A stretch of DNA of 64,000 nt from G965222535 sp965222535 (GTDB taxonomy: Bacteria; Pseudomonadota; Gammaproteobacteria; HK1): assembly GCA_965222535.1 (NCBI GenBank), contig OZ244957.1:2232001-2296000 (forward strand), given 5' to 3'. The notes beneath the pieces were generated by a model that saw only the letters and a list, made by a program, of their open reading frames with translations, was not told the origin of the DNA and did not search any database. Within the stretch, counting starts at the first letter, position 1; each line of letters begins with the position of its first letter. Made by a program: the position numbers and the translations under genes. This document shows positions 44,942 through 52,436 of the stretch, piece after piece.

Positions 44942-45931
44942 ATGAACCTTCAACTCCACAAAAACGCACGCACCTCACCGGCTATCCGCCGAGAATTACA
45001 AGCCCAGCCGGCCTCTATTACCAACAAAGAGCTGGCAGACCTTTATCATCTCAACCGCCACACGGTAGCCAAGTGGCGCAAGCGTCAAGGTACTGCCGAG
45101 GCATCCTCCCGCCCGCATACCATTCACGCCAATCTCTCCCCTGCACAAGAGCAAATAACGGTTGCCTTGCGAACCAACCTGCTACTCCCCTTGGACGACC
45201 TATTGGCCGTCACACATGAATTCCTCAACACCACGGTCTCGCGTTCGGGCTTGAGCCGTTGTTTGCGCCGACATAACGTTTCTAATCTCAACGTGTTACG
45301 TGAGCAGCTTGAACCTTCCGTTGCGACTGCCAAGCCGAAACCCTTCAAGAACTATGAACCCGGGTTTGTCCACGTAGACATCAAATACCTTCCTAAAATG
45401 CCTGACGAACCTCGACACAAGTACTTGTTCGCTGCCATTGACCGCTCAACCCGCTGGGTTTATGTCGAAATCCATGACAACAAGTCGGCGCAAACCGCGA
45501 ATGAGTTTCTTAGCCGTTTGATTGACAAGGCACCTTTTACCATCAATAAAATCCTTACCGACAACGGCAAGGAATTCACCGACCGTTTCTGTGCCACGGG
45601 TGAACGGCAGCCCACCGGGCGTCATCCCTTTGATAAAACGTGCCAAGTTCACAATATCGTGCACCGCCTCATCAAACCCCGGCACCCGCAAACCAATGGG
45701 ATGATTGAACGCTTCAACGGCCGTATCGCTGAAATCCTCAATACCTACCACTTCGACTCCTCTCAAACCCTGTCTCAAACTATCCTTCGCTATGTTAGAC
45801 TCTACAATCATGCCATTCCCCAGAAATCTTTAGGTCACCTATCCCCTATGAGTGCTATGCAACAGTGGCAACAAAAAACGCCTCATCGGTTCAAAGAACT
45901 CGCCTACAACCTCACGGAACCCGACATGTAG
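44942..45931 (+). CDS. IS481 family DDE transposase
   Basis: A 329-residue transposase. An N-terminal HTH (NKELADLYHLNRHTVAKWRK, about residues 29-48) precedes a second DNA-binding part and an rve-type catalytic core. The DDE triad is seen as Asp in HVDIKYLP, Asp in ILTDNGKEF and Glu in HPQTNGMIERFNGR. The C-terminus PLSPMSAMQQW-like block is typical of the family. The gene appears intact, so the element may still be mobile. Its TAG stop lies in the flanking ATGTAGG. Confidence 0.88.
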   Translation: MNLQLHKNARTSPAIRRELQAQPASITNKELADLYHLNRHTVAKWRKRQGTAEASSRPHTIHANLSPAQEQITVALRTNLLLPLDDLLAVTHEFLNTTVSRSGLSRCLRRHNVSNLNVLREQLEPSVATAKPKPFKNYEPGFVHVDIKYLPKMPDEPRHKYLFAAIDRSTRWVYVEIHDNKSAQTANEFLSRLIDKAPFTINKILTDNGKEFTDRFCATGERQPTGRHPFDKTCQVHNIVHRLIKPRHPQTNGMIERFNGRIAEILNTYHFDSSQTLSQTILRYVRLYNHAIPQKSLGHLSPMSAMQQWQQKTPHRFKELAYNLTEPDM

Positions 45932-46518
45932 GCTTGCGCATTACCGCTGGAAACCTCATCAAACACATCAAACGCACCGACGCGTTCCCCGGCGGCATAG
46001 TATTGGGTGGTGATACGACCATCGGTGGCATCGGTAATGCGTTGCGCTAAACGCTGCGCACTGGTGCCAAGTCCTGGGAAATCACGCGGCCAAGTTGATA
46101 CAATGGTCATCTCTTTGGATGATGTGGATGTTGTTTTCTTTACTGGCTTTACTGACTTTTCCGCGGGCTGCTGTTGTGGAGAACGCGTAGTTATCAAAGC
46201 AGTTCCACCACCACCAACGACAGCACCAGTGACAGCACCAGTGACAAACGAGCGACGGTCCATAAACAATCCTCCTTATCGGGTTACATAAAACGCATAG
46301 GTTTGCCGGCAAGCCCGGGCCTCAAAGGTAGATCCAGCTCAAAAGCAGCCAAGCCTAGCCGAAACATACGGATCCAGATGCACCAGCAGCGCCATGAAAA
46401 AACACTGCAACCATTATTCCATACTGAGGTAAACTTTTCCCAAGTTAAAATAATGTGCGTGATCGGTCGTGCGCTGAGCGTGAAGCGCCAAGCAGTGGCG
46501 CGCTTTTAACCTAGAGAT

Positions 46519-46770
46519 GGCCTCGAAAAACCCTGAAATAGGATAGGGGAGGTTGGAGAAAGGGTTGCGATGCCCAATTTCATAAGCCTCCCATCAGTTA
46601 TGGATTAATATACCCTTTCGGGCACCTCGAAAAACCCCAGCGGGATGAGGGGTTGGGGAAAGGGTCATGATCGCCTGTAACGTAAGACGTTGATTTATAA
46701 TCCTTCCCCCAATAGACAAGCCCGCAGGGTACCTTAGAAAGCTAGCGAAGCTGGTTTTCCTGTGGTGCCC
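46519..46770. repeat. Palindromic dispersed repeat, best-preserved copy plus partial copy
   Basis: A partial element (46519-46619: GGCCTCGAAAAACCCTGA... to ATACCCTTTC) is followed directly by a complete 151-bp one at 46620-46770. Its left end is GGGCACCTCGAAAAACCCCA, the purine arm GGGGTTGGGGAAAGGG, the core GTAACGTAAGACGTTGATTT, the pyrimidine arm CCTTCCCCCAATAGACAAGC and the right palindrome GGTACCTTAGAAAGCTAGCG to GGTTTTCCTGTGGTGCCC. The partial copy shares ATCAGTTATGGATTAATATA with the copy at 1.73 kb. The rest of the 46264-46799 gap shows no gene. Confidence 0.85.
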
Positions 46771-46799
46771 TTTACCGCTTTTAATTTACATTGGGTGAT

Positions 46800-47795
46800 A
46801 TGAATGCTATCTCGAATACACCGATGAACGATGCCGCGTTGTGTGCTATTGGAGCCGAGGTGATTCGCACTGAGGCCGATGCGCTGCAACAGTTGGCGGC
46901 ACGGGTTGATGCGGCGTTTGCCAAAGCCTGCGCTAAGGTCTTATCCTGCGAAGGTCGGGTAGTGGTCACTGGTATCGGTAAATCAGGACATATTGGGCGC
47001 AAACTGGCAGCCACCTTGGCGAGTACCGGTACGCCGGCGTTTTTCGTCCATGCGGCCGAGATGAGCCATGGCGATCTGGGGATGATCGCCAAGCGGGATT
47101 GCGTGATCGCGCTATCGAATTCTGGCGAGACCCACGATCTGCTCACTTTGCTGCCGGTGTTTGAACGGCTGGAAGTTTTGTTGATCGCGATCACCGGTAA
47201 TCCGCAATCGCGGTTAGCCAGCGCTGCCGCAGTGCATCTCGATGTCGCAGTAGCGCAAGAGGCGTGTCCATTGGGGTTAGCGCCCACCACCAGCACTGCC
47301 GCTGCTTTAGCAATGGGCGATGCACTGGCGATCGCGTTGCTCAAAGCGCGCGGTTTCGATGCGCAAAAATTCGCCCTGCTGCATCCAGCCGGGGCGCTTG
47401 GGCGGCGTTTACTTCCTATCGGTGAGCTGATGCACACTGGAGATCGGCTGCCGCAGGCGCTTTCCACTGCGGCATTAACGACGGCGCTGGTGGAGATGAC
47501 CCGCACTCGTCTTGGGATGGTTGCAGTCGTCGCCGCGGATGGTGGCCTGCGTGGTATTTTTACCGATGGCGATCTGAGACGCGCTCTGTGCGATGAAGGG
47601 CATGATATTAATACCGCGACCATCGGTCAGTTGATGACCACGCAATGCATCACCGTGTCACCGGATACGCTGGCCGTTGAAGGGCTGCGTATCATGCGCA
47701 AGCAGCGCATCAATGGGCTGTTGGTGGTCAATGCACAGCGGCAGTTGCTGGGAGCACTGAATATGCATGACCTGCTGCAAGCCGGGGTGATTTGA
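46800..47795 (+). CDS. kdsD: Arabinose-5-phosphate isomerase KdsD
   Basis: A 331-residue enzyme converting ribulose-5-phosphate to arabinose-5-phosphate for Kdo and lipopolysaccharide synthesis. The SIS domain shows VVTGIGKSGHIGRKLAATLASTGTP, AEMSHGDLGMI and ALSNSGETHDLL; LAPTTSTAAALAMGDALA is the KdsD/GutQ signature. Two CBS domains fill residues of about 205-330 (GIFTDGDLRRAL, INGLLVVNAQ). ATG 46800 is preferred to a TTG nine bases earlier. kdsC, normally next, is not present; lptC follows after 73 bp. Confidence 0.92.
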   Translation: MNAISNTPMNDAALCAIGAEVIRTEADALQQLAARVDAAFAKACAKVLSCEGRVVVTGIGKSGHIGRKLAATLASTGTPAFFVHAAEMSHGDLGMIAKRDCVIALSNSGETHDLLTLLPVFERLEVLLIAITGNPQSRLASAAAVHLDVAVAQEACPLGLAPTTSTAAALAMGDALAIALLKARGFDAQKFALLHPAGALGRRLLPIGELMHTGDRLPQALSTAALTTALVEMTRTRLGMVAVVAADGGLRGIFTDGDLRRALCDEGHDINTATIGQLMTTQCITVSPDTLAVEGLRIMRKQRINGLLVVNAQRQLLGALNMHDLLQAGVI

Positions 47796-47868
47796 GCCGC
47801 TTCGCTGATACTGCGGTCAAGCCCGATGCGGTTCAGAGGGACGGCTCGGCAGTTGCCTCTGCTACGCT

Positions 47869-48495
47869 ATGAAACGCAATCCCACTCGCTCTAGGGACTG
47901 GATTTTGTCAGCCGCTTTGGTTACCGTGGCACTGGCGAGCATTGCTTGGATATACTCTGCCGATCGTGACGTAGATGACGATGCTCCGCAGGCGCAACGT
48001 CTCCCCGCCGTGCAGATGGACGATTTTGTGGTTCAAAGCATGGATGCGCAAGGGCGCTTGAAACAACGCTTGGAAGGCAGGCGCCTGGTACAGTTTGCGG
48101 TGGGTAGCGAGATAGACGCCCCCTATCTGACCCTTTATGACACCCATCAGAAGAGTGTTTGGCGCATACAGTCGGACAGTGGGACAGCACCGGCCTCTGG
48201 TGACGAAGTTTTGTTGTTTGGCAATGTCCATATATGGCGCGGTGGTATCGCTGATCGCGATAGAATCGATATCTATACGCAGGACCTGCGCGTATTGCCG
48301 CAAGCCCAATACGCCGAGACGCGTGCGCCAGTGCGGATCCATACCCGCAAAAGCGAGTTACAAAGCAACGGCGCACGGGTTTATTTAAATACCAGAAAAA
48401 TCGAGTTGCCAGCAGCGGTAAAGCACATTTATAGGAACCTCGAAAAACTTCAACAGGATGGGGGTTTGGGGGTTTGGGGGAAGGGATATGATTAG
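47869..48495 (+). CDS. lptC: LptC, LPS export protein, with repeat-encoded C-terminus
   Basis: A 208-residue LptC, the bitopic inner-membrane component that passes LPS from LptBFG to LptA. A single N-terminal helix (ILSAALVTVALASIAWIYSA) is followed by the periplasmic beta-jellyroll (MDDFVVQSMDAQGRLKQRLEG, DIYTQDLRVLPQAQYAETRAPV). From codon 189 (after AAVKHIY) the frame runs into a dispersed repeat and adds about 20 foreign residues (RNLEKLQQDGGLG...). The natural end has therefore been replaced; the core domain is intact and probably functional. Confidence 0.85.
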   Translation: MKRNPTRSRDWILSAALVTVALASIAWIYSADRDVDDDAPQAQRLPAVQMDDFVVQSMDAQGRLKQRLEGRRLVQFAVGSEIDAPYLTLYDTHQKSVWRIQSDSGTAPASGDEVLLFGNVHIWRGGIADRDRIDIYTQDLRVLPQAQYAETRAPVRIHTRKSELQSNGARVYLNTRKIELPAAVKHIYRNLEKLQQDGGLGVWGKGYD

Positions 48496-48592
48496 CTGTA
48501 ACGTTTGTTATTGTTTCATAACCCTTTCCCCAATAGACCCGCCCCGCAGGGCACCTCGGAAAACCAGTTTCGCGCAATTTTTCGAGGTGCCC
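48434..48592. repeat. Palindromic dispersed repeat overlapping the lptC end
   Basis: A complete element: GGAACCTCGAAAAACTTCAA, arm GGTTTGGGGGTTTGGGGG and AAGGG, core TAACGTTTGTTATTGTTTCA, arm CCCTTTCCCCAATAGACC, right palindrome GGGCACCTCGGAAAACCAGT to ATTTTTCGAGGTGCCC. The arms are well paired in the right palindrome. About 62 bases lie inside the lptC frame. Confidence 0.88.
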
Positions 48593-48616
48593 TTATGACG
48601 CTGCTCGCGGTAGGTA

Positions 48617-49201
48617 ATGACTACAATGTCTGCTAAATCGTTTGAATTCTCTGGGATCGCGCCGATCAAGTGGCTGTGGTGTGCCGTGCTACTGGTCGTG
48701 TTGTGGCCCGCCGAAGGCGATGCGCTGGCGATCGATAAAGAGCAGCCTCTGATTATCGAAGCTGGGCAGGCCACATTGGATAACCAACAACGGGTGGCGA
48801 TCTATAAAACCGAGGTCGTTATTACCCAAGGGTCGTTGCGCCTCAAAGGTGACCGCGCTACCGTTCACTACAGCGTCGATAATGGCATCGAACGGCTGAT
48901 CTTAGAGGGTTCACCAGCCGCATTCAGACAGTTGGCAGAAGACCAAAGCAGGTACTATAGCGCACACGCTGATCGGATGGAGTACACCGTTGATAGTCAA
49001 ACCATCGTGTTGCTGGGCAACGCAAATTACACCGACAGTGAGTACACGGTAAGCGCCGATCGTATCAGCTACAATATTGATGACGGGCATATCAAGGCCG
49101 GCCTTGCCAGCGCTGAAAGCCAACCCGAAAGCCCCGCGTCGCCGCCTGAGGGGCAACGCGTGCGCGTTACGATACAACCGCCTCAGGAGAAATCCCCTTA
49201 G
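48617..49201 (+). CDS. lptA: LptA, periplasmic LPS transport protein
   Basis: A 194-residue periplasmic bridge protein that oligomerises between LptC and LptD. A signal peptide (WLWCAVLLVVLWPAEGDALA) leads to the OstA/LptA jellyroll: PLIIEAGQATLDNQQRVAIYKTEVVITQGSLRLKGDR is the family signature, followed by ADRMEYTVDSQTIVLLGNAN. The C-terminus is Pro/Ser/Glu-rich. The start ATG at 48617 or 48629 cannot be separated; it lies 24 bp after the repeat. Confidence 0.9.
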   Translation: MTTMSAKSFEFSGIAPIKWLWCAVLLVVLWPAEGDALAIDKEQPLIIEAGQATLDNQQRVAIYKTEVVITQGSLRLKGDRATVHYSVDNGIERLILEGSPAAFRQLAEDQSRYYSAHADRMEYTVDSQTIVLLGNANYTDSEYTVSADRISYNIDDGHIKAGLASAESQPESPASPPEGQRVRVTIQPPQEKSP

Positions 49202-49223
49202 CCCGCTGCCCCCCGCTCCATTG

Positions 49224-49964
49224 ATGGTGTCAAAGCATCGCGTTGATGTGCTGGGAGCATGCCGGCTGGTAAAGAGTTACCACTCGCGGCGAGTGGTCAA
49301 CAATGCCAGCCTAGAGCTGCGCAGCGGCGAGGTGGTTGGCCTGCTTGGCCCTAACGGTGCCGGCAAAACCACGATATTTTGTATGATCGCCGGGATGGTA
49401 TGGTGTGACAGCGGCGGCATCAGCCTGAATCAGCACGACTTGACGCACCTTACTATCCATGCGCGCGCACGCATGGGGCTGAGCTACCTGCCGCAGGAAG
49501 CGTCGATATTCCGTAAATTGACGGTAGCCGAAAATGTCCTTGCGATCCTTGAAACGCGACCGCATCTTTCGCCGGTAGTACGCCAACAACGGCTACATGA
49601 CCTGCTCGCTGAGTTGAACGTATCTCACCTTCAGCAGGCGCGCGGCGGTGACCTGTCTGGCGGTGAGCGTCGGCGCGTCGAAATCGCCCGCACGCTTGCT
49701 TCAGAGCCACGTTTCATTCTGTTGGACGAACCATTTGCCGCGATCGATCCGATTGCTGTCAAGGATGTGCAAGCGATTATCCAATACCTCAGCGAGATCA
49801 ACATCGGGGTGCTGATCACCGATCATAGTGTACGTGAAACACTGGCTATCTGCGATCGTGCGTATATTGTGAATAATGGTACCATCATCGCCAAAGGCAG
49901 TACCGATGAAATTCTGCAAAACGAGCAGGTGCGCGAGGTTTACTTAGGGCGTGATTTCAACTGA
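49224..49964 (+). CDS. lptB: LptB, LPS export ABC ATPase
   Basis: A 246-residue ATPase of the LptBFG exporter. Walker A GPNGAGKTT, Q-loop YLPQEASIFRKLTVAEN, signature LSGGERRRVEIARTLA, Walker B FILLDEPFAAIDPIAV and switch ITDHSVRETL are all typical of LptB. ATG 49224 is 23 bp after the lptA stop; the longer open frame through lptA is not used. rpoN and hpf, which follow lptB in many relatives, are absent here. Confidence 0.94.
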   Translation: MVSKHRVDVLGACRLVKSYHSRRVVNNASLELRSGEVVGLLGPNGAGKTTIFCMIAGMVWCDSGGISLNQHDLTHLTIHARARMGLSYLPQEASIFRKLTVAENVLAILETRPHLSPVVRQQRLHDLLAELNVSHLQQARGGDLSGGERRRVEIARTLASEPRFILLDEPFAAIDPIAVKDVQAIIQYLSEINIGVLITDHSVRETLAICDRAYIVNNGTIIAKGSTDEILQNEQVREVYLGRDFN

Positions 49965-50036
49965 CGCTGCTTGCCTGTCTCCACTGTCAGGGACTTTTCG
50001 AGGTGCTTGAAAAGCAAACCACACGAAAAACCAACG

Positions 50037-50233
50037 GGGGACCTCGAAAACCAGCTTCGCTAGCTTTCCGAGGTACCGGCTATTGGGGAAATGCCCATCC
50101 AACAATCATTTCGCGGTGCCGTTGAGCGGATCGAGAAGTTAGCGGATGGGCGCGGCGCAGGCGTTCCTCATTAAAAATAAAATAATCCCTTCCCCCCAAC
50201 CCTCCCGTTCTGCTGAGGTTTTTCGAGGTCCCC
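50037..50233. repeat. Palindromic dispersed repeat, complete long variant
   Basis: Palindrome GGGACCTCGAAAACCAGCTT to TAGCTTTCCGAGGTACC (50038-50077), then GGCTATTGGGGAAATGCC, the long core (CAACAATCATTTCGCGGTGC, TTGAGCGGATCGAGAAGTTA, CATTAAAAATAAAATAATCC), arm CCTTCCCCCCAACCC and end CTGCTGAGGTTTTTCGAGGT. A solo half end GGGACTTTTCGAGGTGCT lies at 49990-50007. The rest of the gap up to 50380 shows no gene. Confidence 0.82.
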
Positions 50234-50379
50234 AACGGTCATTCCGACGGCACCGGCATTTTTCGCTGAGTAAGGGATTCTCAAGAGCATGAGCGCAAAA
50301 GCAACTCTGAAAATTATACCAAGCACAACATGATGCCTTTCTTTCCCCTCCGCCACGCAAAGCCTGTATTATAGGCAAC

Positions 50380-50553
50380 ATGCAAAATCTTACACGGCGC
50401 TTCCAACGGCTAAACCGTCAAGGTTGGGAAATACGCACCGCTGTGCCTCCGTTGTGGATCCTGAAAGCGAACCAGCGTCACTTAGCGCGTGAAAACGGCT
50501 CTATTTCCTCTAGCGGCCTTCTGTCTTTCACTAACCGCGGTATGTTTTTCTGA
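50380..50553 (+). CDS. Possible 57-codon small protein gene
   Basis: ATG 50380 opens a 57-residue basic frame starting MQNLTRRFQRLNRQGWEI and ending LSFTNRGMFF, stopping eight bases before the HAD phosphatase start. TATTAT at 50367-50372 could be a -10 element, but I see no good ribosome-binding site. I do not recognise the protein. Close spacing to the next gene and host-like composition are the only support; it may be chance. Confidence 0.25.
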   Translation: MQNLTRRFQRLNRQGWEIRTAVPPLWILKANQRHLARENGSISSSGLLSFTNRGMFF

Positions 50554-50561
50554 TTCTTAAG

Positions 50562-51182
50562 ATGTTCGCCGCGGTCCTCTTCGATTGTGATGGTACCTTG
50601 GTCGATAGCGAGGGTATCGCAGTGCAGGCGCTGGTTGATTATGTTGCTGGGTTGGGCGGACACATCCCGCTGGCTGAGGCGGAGCGCCTGTTCGTCGGCT
50701 CTTCTCTTGAGCGTACGCGGGAGCTGATCGGTGAACGCCTTGGTCGCCCGCTGCCGGACGACTTTGAGCGCAGTCTGCGGGTGCAGATGGCGGCGCGTTT
50801 CAGAGCTGAGCTGAAAGAGATGCCGGGGGCGCATGAATTGTTGCAGGCGCTCAACACTCCATGCGCGGTGGTCAGCAATGGCCCGTTGGCAAAAATGAAG
50901 CTGACACTGGGACTTACCGGGCTCGCTGATTTCTTCGGTGAGCAGTTATTCAGCGCCTACGAGGTCGGTATTGCGAAGCCTGATCCAGGGTTATATCTCC
51001 ATGCCGCCAGCGCTCTCGGGGCCCAGCCGCAACACTGTCTGGTCGTCGAGGACTCCGCCATCGGCATCGAATCAGCGCTCAATGCCGGTATGCCGGTACT
51101 CGCTTATGGCGGGCAATTTTCGCAATTCGGGGAGCGCATCCAACGTATCGATCGCCTGATTGAGGTACTGGCTTATGTGTGA
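50562..51182 (+). CDS. HAD-IA family phosphatase (YieH-like)
   Basis: A 206-residue haloacid dehalogenase hydrolase. Motif I FDCDGTLVDSE holds the nucleophile Asp, motif II is VVSNGPLAKM, motif III LFSAYEVGIAKPDP and motif IV VVEDSAIGIESALNAGM. The VVSNGP...KM and SAY..KPDP patterns resemble E. coli YieH, a 6-phosphogluconate phosphatase, more than phosphoglycolate phosphatase Gph. Substrate therefore uncertain. A helical cap (about residues 15-85) is of subtype I. Confidence 0.8.
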   Translation: MFAAVLFDCDGTLVDSEGIAVQALVDYVAGLGGHIPLAEAERLFVGSSLERTRELIGERLGRPLPDDFERSLRVQMAARFRAELKEMPGAHELLQALNTPCAVVSNGPLAKMKLTLGLTGLADFFGEQLFSAYEVGIAKPDPGLYLHAASALGAQPQHCLVVEDSAIGIESALNAGMPVLAYGGQFSQFGERIQRIDRLIEVLAYV

Positions 51183-51309
51183 TCCGCATACGCAAGCAGC
51201 GTGCGACGCCGACCGCTGTGTGCTATGATGGAAGGCCTTTTTTATGGAGAGTGCGTTACCTATAACAAGCTCATTAAATAGGAAATTGTATTTGAGGAGT
51301 TAAAACACC

Positions 51310-52323
51310 ATGAAATATGTTGTATGGAACAACAAAGGTGGTGTAGGCAAATCATTTCTCACTTTTGCTTTAGCAACTGAATATGCCTACATTCATCCAA
51401 AAAAGAAAGTTTATGTCATTGATATGTGCCCACAAGCCAATGTGTCAGAAATCATATTAGGTGGGAATGGTCCAGGTTCTGAAAATATAGCGAAGCTAAT
51501 AGAGAAGAAAAATGGAAGGCAAACCATAGGGGGGTATTTTGATGAACGATTAAAAAGACCTCATGAACGCACAGGAAACGAGTCTAACATATCTGTGAAG
51601 GCACAAGAATATAATCAAAACATGCCCGAGAATTTATTCTTGGTTGCTGGCGATCCTTCGCTTGAGGTACAAACAGAAGCTATAAATCAGATCGCCGCTC
51701 AAACCCTGCCAAAAGACACATGGAAGAATGTGCATTCGTGGGTAAAAGATTTAACCCAGTCTATATATGAAACAGAAAAACACAATGCAACTTTTTTTAT
51801 AGATTGCAACCCGAGCTTTGCGGCATACACGGAATTGGCCATTATTGCGGCAGATAAATTGATTGTCCCTTGTACAGCAGATGGTTCATCAGCACGCGCC
51901 ATTGACAATATCGGTCAATTGATTTATGGAAACAACATTCCTAGCCAGTATGAAAAAGCAATGTTTGCAAAACGTATAAAAGTGGAGGAGTTGAGCGCAC
52001 CGTCTATTCATATGATCTTATTGAATAGAAGCACGCAGTATAACCAAAAGGCTTCTAAAGCATTTGGTGCGATGTTTAATGAAATAAAAAATAAAGTAAA
52101 AGCCCTTCTCAAACAGATAGAAGCAGGAGATTATAGCGACGAAAATATGTTTTTTGACATTCCTGATACACACTCAGTTGCTATTGTAGCTTCCCATAAA
52201 GGGATGCCAATAAGAAATATAGAAGTGAAGAGTTATGATGTTTATGATCAAAAACCACAGGTGAACAGGGAGCCGCTAGAGAGGTATAAAAAAGCTATAA
52301 AAAATGTCGCGAAAAGGCTATAG
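51310..52323 (+). CDS. Orphan ParA/MinD-family ATPase, AT-rich
   Basis: A 337-residue deviant-Walker ATPase: KGGVGKS at residues 9-15 with the signature Lys, YVIDMCPQAN as the switch region and FFIDCNPSFAAYTELAI as Walker B region. LIVPCTADGSSARAIDNIG follows as in ParA. The C-terminal third is lysine-rich and not typical of plasmid ParA. There is no ParB or centromere-like array nearby. GAGGAG precedes the ATG. The gene is AT-rich and sits alone between host genes, so it is probably acquired; a defence, plasmid-remnant or protein-positioning role is open. Confidence 0.75.
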   Translation: MKYVVWNNKGGVGKSFLTFALATEYAYIHPKKKVYVIDMCPQANVSEIILGGNGPGSENIAKLIEKKNGRQTIGGYFDERLKRPHERTGNESNISVKAQEYNQNMPENLFLVAGDPSLEVQTEAINQIAAQTLPKDTWKNVHSWVKDLTQSIYETEKHNATFFIDCNPSFAAYTELAIIAADKLIVPCTADGSSARAIDNIGQLIYGNNIPSQYEKAMFAKRIKVEELSAPSIHMILLNRSTQYNQKASKAFGAMFNEIKNKVKALLKQIEAGDYSDENMFFDIPDTHSVAIVASHKGMPIRNIEVKSYDVYDQKPQVNREPLERYKKAIKNVAKRL

Positions 52324-52436
52324 TTTTAGCACTAACGAGGAATAAACTGCATAATTCCATTTTTTGTCGTTTCCATCCCGCAAGCGACCTTTGATCGCCA
52401 ATGCCTTATTGCCCTTCCCTTATTCTGGCTTGATCT

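Larger units (their letters stand above)
44777..45932 (+). mobile_element. IS481-type insertion sequence
   Basis: A 1.15-kb element inserted in dctP. ATGTAGG occurs at both edges (44777-44783 and 45926-45932), consistent with a 7-bp target duplication. The ends also share TTCCGTG in inverted orientation (TGTAGGTATTCCGTG at left, TGTCGGGTTCCGTG read inward from right), so the exact terminus within the ATGTAGG copies is uncertain. One transposase gene on the plus strand, antisense to dctP, fills most of it. Its stop codon TAG falls in the right ATGTAGG. Confidence 0.85.
43969..46263 (-). pseudogene. dctP: TRAP transporter solute-binding protein DctP, split by an IS element
   Basis: Two minus-strand fragments make one gene. 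The N-terminal part (46263-45927) starts MDRRSFVTGAVTGAVVGGGG, a twin-arginine-type signal, with AAGGAGG seven bases before the ATG. It runs to GNAQAY. The C-terminal part (44777-43969) resumes IAADYYWKGKHPGWAFFTSV and continues through ATEWVGPYNDYFMKFYEAAKYYYYPGMHEPGG. Removing 1,149 bp joins GNAQAY to IAADYYW in frame, giving 381 residues, a normal length for a DctP receptor of 2-oxo or carboxylic acids. No dctQ or dctM is near. As it stands the gene cannot make a full receptor. Confidence 0.9.

Noticed and set aside
51310..52323. Plasmid partition locus integrated in the chromosome
   Set aside because: No parB, parS-like repeats, rep gene or origin in the flanks; only the ATPase is present.
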